A stretch of DNA of 64,000 nt from Gnetum montanum (GCA_015680685.1 MNCI01019108.1:370784-434783); one strand, 5' to 3'. Counted from the first letter of the stretch, positions 1-10,909 are shown. Notes: generated from the letters alone by a model not told the origin. Program-made: numbers and translations.

Positions 1-91
1 ATCTCAAGGAACTTTTACTTGCTTGATTCGACTCCGTTTGATGTTGTTTGTGAAGTTCGCAAGTTTCGGTCATGCTGGGAAGCATCATGAC

Positions 92-1669
92 TTAGCTTGA
101 TTCTTGTCCAAAAGTGTTAGGTCCAAATTTTTGTGGTGTTTCAATGTCAAACAAGGACGTCATTACTTGCCCTATTTGGAGCAATCGATCAAGCACATCC
201 TCATGTTCTGCAAGAGTCATTGAGGTTCTGGCCAAAGTTTGAGCATCCCGTGGTCCTGTGAAATCTACCGATGGCACAATAGGTACACTGAAGGATTCTT
301 TGATGTGGTCCGCGACCACTTCTGCAGCTCCTACGGCATTCTGATATTGCATGACCACCACGGTGGCCCCTTCAACAGTTTCTAATTGCACCTGGAAAGA
401 CACCATGTTTCCTAAGATCTGTTGTGACCATCTACTTTCCCTGCCTCCTATGTGAATAGATACTTCCCTCCTTATGCGATCCAACGAAACAGTAGGCTGA
501 ATGGCATCATCGATGATGCAGAAGAGGTTTGCGTCATCATGGCTTCCCCAACTAACCATCTCAGCGATGGCCCTAAGATGGCTCATCGACGATCTGTAGT
601 CTTGCAGCGGCTATTGATCCTTGCCTATGCTAGGCTCTGCTTCTTGTTGTTGGCTGGGACCTGTGCTTGGAGGTTGGTTGGGTCCTGCAAGTTGAGTTGT
701 AGTTGGTCCAACCATCTATTCTTCTTCTTGTTCTGGTATTAGCTCTTTGCCAGTGCTTTTCCTTGGGGCTGGTGCCTTTAGCAATTCAGCATATGAAGTA
801 GTTTGGGCTTTTCAGAGGACATCATTGGTGTATCTCCGAATACCAACACATCAAAAAAGATTTCTGATAAGACAAGAGAAAGGCAGCACCATTTTCCCTA
901 TCTTCTGTTCCTCGAACCGCCTCAGGATCTCTGTTAAATATAGATGGGGCAGGTTAGTGTTAACCTTTCCCATCAGCACTGCACATCCTCTACCCGCATA
1001 CATTAATATTCTTTTCAAGCCCTTTGTGGGGAAGAGGTGATATGTTCCAATTTTGAAGTAAATCCTCTCTTCCATCGTCAACTCACCAAATGTTTTATCT
1101 CTGCCATAAGCCTTCTTCAACCAATCCTTTCGCACATCAGGGTCTGAACGGGTGGATAACTGAGCAACTTTGGGCCCTATATTTGGAAGGTTTAACACTT
1201 CTGAAATGGCCTGCATGGAGAAGTCAACTATCACACCACAAATATTGACAGCGGTGCCTTGCTCTCTATTGTGCCAAAATTGGTACATCTCTCGTAGGTA
1301 CCAGGCACGGCTTGTAGAGAGGATAGGCCATAATGGAGATCCCTTGAGGTGATCCCTAATGACCTCAGGAGCGAACTCTGCAAATGATTCAAAGTTCAAT
1401 TCCACAATCACCACAGCGAATGTGGACTTCCCGTGGATGGCCTGAACACAATCTTGGGGCAATGTGAGTTGTTGTCCCTATTTAGGTGCTGCAACAGCAC
1501 CTCCTTCTACCTACCCAGACCATACAGTAGGAGGATCTTCTTGATGAATGCTAAATAATTGTTCCTTCTATTCTTCATGTTGTCCAGTAGGACCTTGTCT
1601 TCCACCTCTCCGAGATCGTTTTTTTCCACCTTGAGAAGGACCTTCTTGTTGTCCACGTTTCGAGGCCAT
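92..1669 (-). pseudogene. Second ORF of element A (putative plant transposon protein-like)
   Basis: One reading frame of about 525 codons runs from ATG at 1669 to TGA at 92 with several in-frame stops but no frameshift. The first 20 or so residues are basic and Gln/Gly-rich (MASKRGQQEGPSQGGKKRSR), which looks like a nuclear or nucleic-acid-binding tail. The middle, 851-1462, carries the pattern of the domain annotated in plants as putative plant transposon protein: YLREMYQFW, then VIVDFSMQAISEVLNLP, then YHLFPTKGLKRILMYAGRGC. That domain is common in Athila-type elements outside gag-pol. The C-terminal part (92-586) is open for 164 codons. Its biochemical role is unknown. The start is supported by an identically placed ATG in element D. 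A splice acceptor-like signal lies directly before the ATG. Confidence 0.72.
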
Positions 1670-1740
1670 CTACAATCATACAGGGCTAAGCGTTAGTAAG
1701 GTTGTTTTTAAAGTTAATTTATACCTTACTACTTACCTTA
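1670..1740 (-). promoter_or_regulatory. Splice acceptor-like signal before the second ORF
   Basis: On the minus strand the ORF start is preceded by TTACTAAC, about 20 pyrimidine-leaning bases, and then ATTGTAG directly before ATGGCC. TACTAAC is the ideal branch-point sequence. A donor-like AAGGTAAGT lies about 67 bases upstream. The same arrangement occurs in element D before its ATG at 49460. Splicing is inferred; no transcript evidence is available. Confidence 0.45.
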
Positions 1741-2145
1741 ATTAATGATCTTATGTTATCATGTGTGATATCACCCGAAAAATTGTAATAATGAGCCCTG
1801 TGACTTAGGTGGTTTTTTCAATTTTAGTTTCCCGGTATACCTAGGGATTAAATGATTTTCAGGCACAATTATTCTAAGTGTTATAGTTAATTACCCTAAA
1901 TGATGTCCTTTGGGCGATGATAAATTCCAAAAAATTTAGGCACTTTTCAGAAGATTTCCCTCCCCCACGACTAAGCTGAACACTCCGGGTTCAAGTAGGT
2001 TTAGACGGAATTAAAATTGGAGTACTAGAGAGCGAGATATAGTTAGAAAATCAAGGGTCGCTCAATCGCAAGTTGTAGAGAAAGAATTCGAAAACTCCCT
2101 AGTGTGAATGGTGAAAATGATGCTAAGTGTTGCGGGGGGGTCACC

Positions 2146-2232
2146 TATTTATAGGTTGTGAGGATGTGATATCGTGTACGATACATCGCGTACACGATAT
2201 CACGTCAGCCATGATATCGCATACGCGATATC
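2146..2232 (-). promoter_or_regulatory. Internal TATA box with palindrome cassette in element A
   Basis: A TATAAATA box (minus strand, 2146-2153) is preceded by a composite palindrome at 2168-2201 and a second palindrome, GATATCGCATACGCGATATC, at 2213-2232. The spacing between TATA and the first palindrome is 14 bp. The same architecture, with 18-bp spacing, is found in the LTRs of this group. Here it lies between the spacer and the second ORF, not in an LTR, and about 480 bp upstream of that ORF's ATG. It is probably a promoter for the second ORF, but could be a leftover of another inserted U3 region; no LTR ends are visible around it. Confidence 0.5.
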
Positions 2233-2339
2233 ACAACCCTAGTGACATGAGGCACAACAAAAATACCAAATTTTTAAAGGATTTTCTTGAAATCAACGTT
2301 GTAAGCTGAGGACATTGGGCTATTATGAAGGAGTGCTAG

Positions 2340-3600
2340 GGTAATTCCATTAATTCGAAAGGCACAATTAATGATGATGGTGTGGATTTTATCAATAAAA
2401 CCTTGGATGGGAGAAAAAGGTTATGTAATGGTACATAGGAACGTGGAAATTCATAGGGATAATAGTAGGGAAAGAAAATCATTTGAAAATTATGCTAAGG
2501 GTAAGAAATGGTGTGTGTGAGCTATGTCACAAGTGAAGATTACAAAAAATTACATAAGTGGGTCCTCCCCAAAGCAAGTTTCAACCTATAATGCCCTTGT
2601 GTAACCACACTTAAAGTGTCCGTGGGCACTAGAAGGGTTAAATGTAATCCATACTGACTCCAAAAAACACACACATGTAAATATCACAGGAATGAGGTAA
2701 GAATTCTATGTTACACAGGACATGAGCTACAATTACACGAACAGTGAGATGAGATGAAGTATAGAATGGGATTGTAGATATTGGGACATGAGGTAACTGA
2801 CCCAAGGCACAGTGAATCCTACGTGAAAAGCATGATTAACATGTCATTATCCCATCGTTCTAAGATCAGGACCAAGTCCATTCCTCTAACTAGTGACATC
2901 ACATTGTTTCATCCCATGATGAACAACTATGAGAGTACCATAACAACAAGGTGTACGATCACTTGGTGTTTTGTTCAAGGGATGAGTAATTTTTGTTTTG
3001 TGGCACTTTTCTTTTCATTTTCTTTTTCTCTTTTTTTTTGAATATTGAATGCAGAGAAGCCGCCAACCTTCAAGCATGGGTGCATGTCTTTCCAGTGGAA
3101 CCCCTTAGAATAGCATTGGATTTTTTAGTGCCCTTTTGATTACTCTTACTCCCATTTTTCGTTAGATCTACAAGGATCTTAGTACAACCAGGTTGCATGA
3201 CAACTCCCACAGATGTCAGCAAAGAGAATCCACAAGTCCTCTTGATGTCACACCCTAATCATTCCCTCTTGGTCCATCCTTCTTCATTCTAGGTACAATG
3301 AACACAAAATTAATTTAAAGTTTTAAGGATGTCAAGAATGTCATTGTACCTTTGAACAGAACCTTTTATTTGTAGAATGGATGAGTGGGTGTAATGGGCT
3401 CACTGTCCAAATAATCAATCGCTCGAGACTTAATAACATAGAACACACCTCAACCAACGATCCACATGAGTGTTTATTTGTAGATGAGATTACTTATAAA
3501 AAGACAAAAATACCAAAACAATAAAACAAGAAATTAAAAAATGAAAAACTGGTAAAAAAAAGTTGTAAGATTAAATAAAAATAAAATTAAAGAAAAATAA
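2340..3600 (-). other. Non-coding spacer of element A
   Basis: No credible ORF. The block is shared in sequence with the spacer of D (about 48020-49330), with the post-pol region of C (56610-58539) and with B (15080-17100). Recognisable shared stretches include the segment around 2560-2640 and the one around 3050-3110. Conservation of a non-coding block between pol-containing and pol-less members suggests a cis function or simply common descent. Confidence 0.6.
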
Positions 3601-3616
3601 AAAATGGTTATTAATC

Positions 3617-5608
3617 CTACTTGTTACTAGGATGGGGGATATCCCCCATAACTAATCGGTTGAGGATGGCAAGGATTAATAATCGAAAGATGAGGATCCT
3701 TGCATGTTGGAAGTATTGGGACTTGGCCATACTTACCCCATCGGGGTTCACACACTTGATTATAATGAGCATAGTGGGGAAATTCATACGATGTAGTTCC
3801 CGGATAATGAGTTCACCCACTATGATGTTTGAGACCGTTAGATGGTATGCAAGGATCAGGTTGTCGCTCTCCATTTCTGTGTTCATTGGGCCGTATTATT
3901 GTTGGAGCGTGAGTTGGTGGCCCTGATGAAGTTACATGAGGCATTGGATTCGAAGATAAGGGTGCACCATAGTGTGGGACTTATGCTGAGTTGGAGGGTG
4001 TAGTGGCCTTGGGATTGTATTGTCCCTTCTTAAGGTCATGTTTAAAGAAGGGATGCTTTGGATGTTAAGGAGGCCTCTCACTGTTGTTGGTAGTAGTAGC
4101 ACAAGTAATGTTTAAAGGTTGTTGCGGTGGTGCAGACAACTTAGGAACAGTTGATGGCGATGTAGAAGGAGGGAAAAATGAGAATGTTGAAAATTAGGAG
4201 GAGTATAGGGTACACAAGCTGGTGGTTGTGTTGAAGGCATGGGCTGATAGTATTGAGGAGAATGGTACTGTGGTGAGATAAAGTGCATTGGCCCAATTGG
4301 AGAAACAAGATGTTGAACAAGATAAGCGTTTGGGTTCAGATGATACAAAGGGTGTCTCCAGTTTAGTGGTGGTCTCCCCCATAGCTAGGATTGCTGCCAC
4401 TGTGATCGAACACAATACCTCTGTACGAACTTTGGATGTAATGTGTTTCCCCAATGCTCATGTAAATGTAACAATATTGGGCATTGGCCCTTGAGGTGAT
4501 CATACAAGCATATGTTGCATTCATACGTATGATTGGCAGTTCAGCTCTTATTTTCTTTATCCCTTCTTTCCGATTGTCTAATGTTTTTTCCTGCTTCTTG
4601 GGTTGTCAAAACTCTATCTCCAATAATGTTGATAAATTCTCCACACTTTTGATACGTCCATTCCAGCATCTTATTGATCTTTGCCTCGAATTCTTCTAAT
4701 GTTTGTTGTGTTGGCAAAGATGATGTTTCCACCTTGACATTGGTTGATTTCTCATTTTTATGATCATGGACCTTTGTTAAGTTGATATTTTGGTCCCATT
4801 GATGTTTTTCAACACTCTCCCATCTAGCCATTTCTCCTTCCTCTTTTGCTACTCGCTTAATAATCTCTTAGACTTGATGGGTTCATAGTTTATATAATTG
4901 ACCTTGGGCATACATCCCTAAGGTTTCTCTGGTTGCATCACGAAGCCCATCAATGATATGGTACATTAGCCTTTCCTCGGAAAACCCATGGCCTAGACAG
5001 TTGTTTAACAGTGAATAATACCTTTCTAAGGCCATGTCCAAGGGTTCATGTTTTACTTGTTTCCATTCTTGGATTTGTTTCCTCAAGGCTAACACTCTTG
5101 CATAGGTTTGATATTTTTCATTAAAGAGTTCTACCATTGTTGACCAACATCGTATTGAATTTGGTTTTAATGATCTATACCATACTTTTGCTTGGTCAAC
5201 GAGTGTCATAGGGAAGAGCTTCAGTTTTTTCCACCTATTATCAATGTTATTCCATGTACAGGCATCATAGAAGGCTTGTAAATGTTGATGCAAATCTAAT
5301 TCATAGCCTCTTGAAAATTTGGGAAAATTATTTAAATCGAGCCTAGGTAGACGACTCTCTTTATGATGCCTACGTGAGATTCGAACAGCCTCTTGTATTT
5401 GTGTTAAGCTTGTAGTGGCCAATAGGGATTCATCGTCATCAGGTAAGTGATGCTTTCGTGTGTTGGGATGATGTTGCTTTCATTCATGTTTATAAGAAAC
5501 CCCCACTTCAGGTTGTGTACTCCAATCTTCATCGTCATATAGTTCGTTGGTTCTCCAATGAACTTCCTCACTAAGTGTGGCATTATTGTAATCTTGTAGG
5601 AGAGGCAT
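3617..5608 (-). pseudogene. gag: gag of element A (decayed)
   Basis: The frame opens at ATG 5608, 140 bases after the LTR, with N-terminal similarity to the gag of D (motif HWRTNELYDDE). The retrotransposon gag core is at 4883-5422 and includes NNIDNRWKKLKLFP, AKVWYRSLKP and ALERYYSLLNNC, the typical capsid-like region. Downstream (4541-4831) is a charged helical segment rich in Lys and Glu, then a zinc-knuckle-like CNICLYDHLKGQC near 4478-4530, then a Pro/Tyr/Gln-rich tail. Stops and shifts break it into at least four pieces. Gag proteins package element RNA in cytoplasmic particles; this copy cannot make a full product. Confidence 0.82.
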
Positions 5609-5728
5609 TGTTGTGAAGTTGTGTGTGAATTATGTGTGACTTTTAATAATTATTTTTTTTAAAGATATATCGTTAAGTCCTTATACAACGACCTTGTATG
5701 ATATAACTAATCTAGATAACTAGCACCA

Positions 5729-5746
5729 TCCCCGACAACAACGCCA
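5729..5746 (-). other. Primer binding site of element A
   Basis: On the minus strand TGGCGTTGTTGTCGGGGA starts one base after the LTR end. It differs at few positions from the tRNA-Asp-type primer site TGGCGCCGTTGCCGGGGA known from Athila elements. Confidence 0.85.
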
Positions 5747-5747
5747 A

Positions 5748-6540
5748 TGATGAGTGGCGAGATACCCCTACACTCAACCATAGGAATACGAGCGTTACAC
5801 GTGCGATCCGGTCGAACTCCGCAGACGAACTAGTTGTCGCATCTAGATAGTTAGCCTTAGGTCGTAGTTCACTGTCTTCCCACCTAGACTAGCATTAGCT
5901 TTGTCACATATGGTTTCGTCCAGAGTGAGGTGTATGATGGGTTTCTAACCTAATGCTACTCTTGAAAGCAATGGAAAGTAATATTAACTAATCTAGGAGA
6001 GAGAGGGTAAGAGAATCTAACTAGCCTAAGTGCAATGAGCATCCGTTCTTTGATTATCCATCACATCTTGGACTTCGTGCACGACTACCACTGAGATTAC
6101 CAAGCGTAGATCCTAGGTATGTTACTGGGTTACCAAGTAGTCACACTTAAATGCTTGTAATCAAGTCGTACTCATTCTGTGTTTTAACATGAGATAAGGG
6201 TGAGAAGATATTAACTAGGAAAGTAGTAAATAACAATTAATTAAATAATTAAGCTAAGTGAATGCTGCAATGATGAAGTAATCTCGATCTTTATTTCCGT
6301 TCATGTGCGTGTCCAAGTACATCACACTCAAATAAAGGATGCCATAAAATTACAATCACCACACTGTGGGCATACACTGGGAATAATTCTAACTCTAAGA
6401 AGGAAAAGCTACAAGAGTTTAGCTAAGGGACTAAGAACTAGATGCCTAAACTCATCTATCTACCTCTTATTTATAGATGAGAAGACAAGCCGCGATATCA
6501 CGTACGCGATATCGCGGTCGCCCCAAATGACGACTCATCA
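5748..6540 (-). repeat. 5' LTR of element A
   Basis: 793 bp, with TGATG at one end and CATCA at the other, as in the LTRs of B, C and D. On the minus strand it holds a palindrome (6494-6513), a TATAAATA box (6468-6475), and a 3' section closely matching the LTR ends of C and D (the segment reading towards GGTACCTCGCCACTCATCA). Confidence 0.9.
6468..6513 (-). promoter_or_regulatory. Core promoter of the element A LTR
   Basis: Palindrome gatatcacgtacgcgatatc at 6494-6513, followed on the minus strand after exactly 18 bp by TATAAATA (6468-6475). The palindrome is flanked by CGC/GCG, extending the symmetry to 26 bp. Confidence 0.7.
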
Positions 6541-8250
6541 ATTTAGGTTTCTTTTTTTTATATAAAATTTATATATGAATTAGGCCAATATGTTTCTTGA
6601 GTAGCTTTTTCTAAATGTATGTTTTAAGCATAAAATTTTGCAGGCAGGGGCAGGATGAGGGGTATAGCTAGAGACATTTGAGGAAGGACAGTAATGGCTA
6701 GAGTTGAAGCTGCAGCCTGAAGGGAAGGGTCTTCTAAATTTTCTATGTCAACAATAGCCTTTGGTTATTGGAATCTCTTTCTAGAAACAAACTTTCTACC
6801 AGTCTTTTTATGTGTGTTGTTGTTAATTTTTTCTAGTGAATTATAATGCGTTGAACATTACATTTTAATGATTTTGTGCAATTTTCATAGTTTCACTTCA
6901 AGTTGAGCCCTTTTGTCATTAGTACTTAGCATGCTTTCCTATAAATTTGCATTTCCAATGCAAAAACATTCCAAAGTTTGGTTCTATTCTTTTTTCAATG
7001 CTTTCTGGAGTGGCAAGGAATTCTGAAATTGTAATTTTCTGCTACTATCTTAAGTAATCTTCTTTTGCTATACTCTTTTTCAATGTAAAGAAACATTTGT
7101 AAGTTCATGTTCTCTTTATCTCTTTGTATATTTTGTGTAGGTTTTATCATTTCTATGGCTATTCTTTGAAATTTAGCAGTTACCATGGAGTAGATGCGTT
7201 TAGTTGTTACGATTGTGACTACTTTTTTGTTTGCAATATGCATTTCAATAAAATGCAAAAGCGTTAGCATTTTTGCTAGCACATGAAAATTATTAGCCAA
7301 TTTGAGATGTCGGCCTGACTTTGGTCATAATTTTAACAATTTTTCCTACTTATTGGAAGGACTTAAAGAGTTCAAATTTGATAATTTCTTCTTACCTTCT
7401 CGCATGCAGTCAAGCCTTTTCTTTATGTACATATTCTTTGATTAATGAAATCTAATGGATGATATGGTTGTTAACCTGGTAAATTTTAAAAACGAGAACT
7501 TCTACACCTCTGGCATCCTAGACCCCAGGAAGATCTCTGGCAAGATCATGTTGTGATGATCCTAGCCAATGCCGAGGAAAACGGTGACGAGCTCTTCACC
7601 GACGCACATGTCTTAACATAATCATAAATAACCAATTATTTATAAATCTCCCCTAGCCAAAGAGTCACTGCAAGGAAGCCAATGATTATATTTATCTCGG
7701 TTATTTATAATCTCAGTTATATATAATGATATATTTATAATCATAAACATAAATGATTATATATAATGATTATAAGCACTTTATCATAAATAAAGTCAGT
7801 TATTTATAATCATTTCATTATATATGTCTTATGGATAATGCTAATCAAGATATAATCATTATGGGTTAGCATTATGAATGAATAAATAATATCTCTAACA
7901 TTATGGATTATGAGTAATATTTCATCATATCTTGGCTTTATTTATTATGAAATGTTTACCGTTCGAATGAATCTTATAATCCATAATATCTCAAATAATA
8001 ATTATGGATTATTTTTCTAATTATAACAAACTCAGAACATTTATTGGATTCCACAATAATTATAATATAATAATTATGAATAAGGTGTTAGCATCATTCA
8101 TATCTTGTCCATTGTAACAATAATGTCAATATACAAAAGCCTGTGATATAATAATAATATTATTTATGCATTTGTAACATGATTTTTTATATCTCCACGA
8201 ACGAATATGCATTACAAATATATGTTGCAATGTTAATTTAGTTTGATATC
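6541..8250. other. Unassigned AT-rich DNA
   Basis: No supported gene. A minus-strand open frame at 6995-7300 has no recognisable motif. A GC-richer pocket at about 7500-7620 is described under findings. From about 7680 to 8160 the sequence is dominated by irregular TTATAAT/ATAATCAT runs. Confidence 0.5.
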
Positions 8251-8253
8251 CTC

Positions 8254-8500
8254 GTATTCCCTCACGCACATGCGCCACATGCATGGGAGCTAAAGAATCA
8301 GTGTAAGGGAGTTGAATCTCTACTCGATTAATGTCCCCTAACCCCTAAGCTTCCCATTCGTCCCTTTGTATTCCTCCACATGCACGCACCACATGCAAGG
8401 GAGCCAAAAAGTCACTACAGGGAAGCTGAATCTCTATTCGATTAACGCCTCCTGACCCTTAGGCTCCCCATTCATCTCTTCATATTCCCTCACATGTAGG
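8254..8500. repeat. 114-bp tandem repeat, two full copies plus a partial one
   Basis: The anchor GTATTCC/ATATTCC recurs at 8254, 8368 and 8482, giving a constant 114-base period. Each unit contains the CACATGCA-type stretch, GGGAGCC, and a GAATCTCTA-CGATTAA segment. Copies differ by scattered substitutions. Confidence 0.8.
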
Positions 8501-8514
8501 GCCCGACATAGGTA

Positions 8515-8700
8515 ATAATGAATATTTATTATTATAAATGGTGGGTAATATTGAATATTTATTATTATTATAAATGGTGATGGTTATTATTAGAATAATA
8601 ATGAATATTTATTATTATTATAAACAGTGACAATTATGGTTACAGTGATGATTATGATCATGGCAACGGTTAAGGTGATGACAGTTACGGTGTGATGTAG
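8515..8700. repeat. Imperfect TTATTA/GGTGATG-rich simple repeat
   Basis: GAATATTTATTATTA and ATAAATGGTGA recur several times, then the sequence grades into degenerate GTGATGATTA-like units. It is a low-complexity tract with no coding content. Confidence 0.6.
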
Positions 8701-8984
8701 TATTTTAAAATATTGAACTTAGGCATCATGTTACAAGATTAAGAGGTGAAGAACACTCTCTTAAAGATCAGCAACAACAACCATCTACTGCAACAAGTAG
8801 TGCAAAAACTATCTACTGCAACAAGTAATGCAATCTCTACTTATATGTGAAGGTGCAAGGGTAATGCTTACAGTTAATCTTTAGCCCAAAGTAGGATTGG
8901 TGAATGGTGCACTTGGCATGACTCACAATATTATGTATCCTTAAGGTAAATAGCCACCTACATTACCATTATACATTATTATTG

Positions 8985-9300
8985 ATTTTGACTCCTACAT
9001 TGGATATGCCTTTGATAATGGTAATTCCCATCATGTGCCAATTGTACTTATGGTCCGAGGAGCATCTTGTCAATCACCATTATGGTTGGCATGGGCCATG
9101 ACCATTCATAAATATCAAGGAATGACACTAGATAAGGCTACCATTAATGTTTGTTGCATTATCTGGAGTCAAGACCATTGATTTTTTAAAGATTCATCCT
9201 CCTTTTCATGTGCAAAAGATATAGAAAGATTTCATATGCTAAACATCTCCAAAGTAAAATTACACAAGAAGTTCATTTTTCTCAGTTGGAGAATTAGGCA
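8985..9300 (+). pseudogene. PIF1/Helitron-type helicase fragment
   Basis: At about 9080-9150 the plus strand encodes LAWAMTIHKYQGMTLDKATI, the late helicase motif typical of PIF1-like helicases (usual form AxAxTIHKxQGxTL). Upstream and downstream the frame stays partly open, with FKDSSSFSCAKDIERFH resembling the last PIF1 segment. The Walker A and earlier motifs are not visible, and no Helitron ends (5' TC, 3' hairpin-CTRR) were identified. It could be a captured host PIF1 exon or the tail of a decayed Helitron. Confidence 0.62.
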
Positions 9301-9540
9301 TATTAAGTTCACACTTATCATTTTATTTTGCCTTCTACTCAATCCTATTATACAAGTTTGTAATGTTTGTTGCAATAATTGTGCAATGTATTCCTTCATC
9401 AACGTATAAGAAATATAAAAAATTTTATTTTAACCAATTTATGTTTACCAGTATATATTATTTGGAATGCAAATAGTGATGATAACTTAAAAAATAAAAA
9501 AAAAATTAAATTCTAGTTATAGCCTGTGAAACCGCTCCAC

Positions 9541-9948
9541 TATATATATATATTGGCCAAGATGATTTTAAAAAAATGATGTTAACCAAGCTTGACTGCT
9601 GGACAAGGTAACAAGATAACTAAAAACGGAATCACTCATCCCTCCTCTATTTCTCTACCACTTACCCAATTTAGTTTTACCCTCTCGGTCAAGTTTTCTC
9701 TTTCTTTGTTTGTTCATGGCATTTTTGAGCATTATTTATGCAAGAGATTTATTTCTCAAAAACGCCATGAACAAACAAAGAAAGAGAAAACTTGATCGAG
9801 AGGGTAAAACTAAATTGGGTAAGTGGTAGAGAAATAGAGGAGGGATGAGTGATTCCGTTTTTAGTTATCTTGTTACCTTGTCCAGCAGTCAANGAGCTTG
9901 GTTAACATCATTTTTTTTTAAATCATCTCGGCCAATATATATATATAA
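9541..9948. repeat. Long foldback (inverted repeat) element
   Basis: Two arms of about 190 bp (9541-9729 and 9755-9948) are near-perfect reverse complements around a 25-bp loop. Both arms end in TATA repeats next to TTGGCC/GGCCAA. One N lies in the right arm at about 9892. Open frames inside are by-products of the symmetry. It could be a foldback MITE inserted in a TA run or a recent inverted duplication; transcription would give a long hairpin RNA. Confidence 0.88.
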
Positions 9949-10165
9949 GCTAGTTATTATTACTACGTAAGGCTAGTAGCACAACTCATACCCAACATAA
10001 ATGTAGATGTTTAAGAAAAGGTTTGCCTTTTTTTCATGGAAATGATACCAGCCTTTATATTTATATTAAATACTTTCTTAAAATGTGAATCATACACTAC
10101 TTACAACAGTGATACAAGTGTGTAGAAATTTGGAGACATTCCTCTATCCCCAAGTTTATTCTCCC
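9949..10165. other. Short unassigned interval
   Basis: AT-rich sequence between the foldback and the minisatellite; nothing recognised. Confidence 0.4.
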
Positions 10166-10410
10166 TACTTGAAGTTACAATAAAAATTTGTGCTTCTTAC
10201 TTGAAGTCACAATAGAAAATGTATGCTTTATACTCAAAGTCATGATAAATATTTAAGGTTCTTACTTAAAGTTACAATAAAAAATGTGTGCTCGCTACTC
10301 AAGTCATGATAGAAATTTGTGCTCCCTACCTAAAGTTATAGTCACAATAGAAATGTGTGCATCTTACTCCAAGTTAGAACAAGAGCATGTACTCCTTGCT
10401 CATAGTCATT
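10166..10410. repeat. Minisatellite with a unit near 33 bp, about eight copies
   Basis: Anchor TACTTGAAG/TACTCAAAG recurs at 10166, 10198, 10231, 10263, 10297, 10327, 10365 and (degenerate) 10398. Each unit then reads like GTTACAATAAAAATTTGTGCT with substitutions. The spacing is 30-38 bases. Confidence 0.8.
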
Positions 10411-10905
10411 TCACCTCTTTTTTCTTTTTTTCTCTTTTTTTCTTCTCTATCTCTTTTTTAATTATGCATCAACCCATCAATGATGTGATAGCACCAAGCC
10501 AACTAGATTTTGCTCTCCTTGGCACAAATTATGTAGATTAAAGATTAGACTATTCATCCTTTTCCAAGATACTCAAACCATTAGGTGCATGCTTGATGGT
10601 TCCAAAAACTCTCATTCCTTCTTGTTGCCCATCCTTTTTTGTAATCATCAACAAAGCATTAGGTTCATACCCGAGTGCATTCAAACTATGATTCTCCTCC
10701 TAAACTCTTCCACCGTCTCTACCCAAATAACCCTAAGGACATTCTCAAGAGGAATTATCCCCACCACAAACATAGAAACTTATGCCTCTATGCCTCAAAG
10801 GATATTAAGGAAGTCCTCCAAAACATAGTGTTTTATTCCAAAACTCATTTTTCTCTTAAGGACATGGACATTTTCCATACCCTAGATAACATGGTTGAGT
10901 ACCTA
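10411..10905. other. Unassigned interval
   Basis: Overlapping plus-strand open frames at 10589-10911 show no family motif and a biased, AT-driven composition. No gene is called. Confidence 0.4.
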
Positions 10906-10909
10906 GTGT

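Larger units (their letters stand above)
1..6540 (-). mobile_element. Element A: pol-less Athila-like LTR retrotransposon, partial
   Basis: Read on the minus strand, the order is 5' LTR (5748-6540), primer binding site (5729-5746), gag (5608 downward to about 3617), a 1.3-kb non-coding spacer, a TATA/palindrome cassette (2146-2232), and a second ORF (1669-92). No protease, RT, RNase H or integrase is seen between gag and the second ORF. The 3' LTR lies beyond the left edge of the window, so the target duplication cannot be checked; the base run after the 5' LTR is ATTTA. The layout matches element D, which supports a real non-autonomous family rather than a single deletion. The Athila assignment rests on the tRNA-Asp-type primer site and the gag similarity to element C. 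Confidence 0.82.

Noticed and set aside
452-1040. Plus-strand open frames at 452-742 and 747-1040
   Set aside because: They lie opposite the second ORF of element A and have no known motif.
2127-2309. A nested LTR at the internal palindrome cassette
   Set aside because: No TGATG/CATCA ends or target duplication nearby, and sequence downstream of TATA does not match the LTRs.
8254-8500. CRISPR array
   Set aside because: Only two full units without unique spacers, in plant DNA.
9592-9795. 67-codon plus-strand frame
   Set aside because: It runs through the arm and loop of the foldback; no protein-like features.
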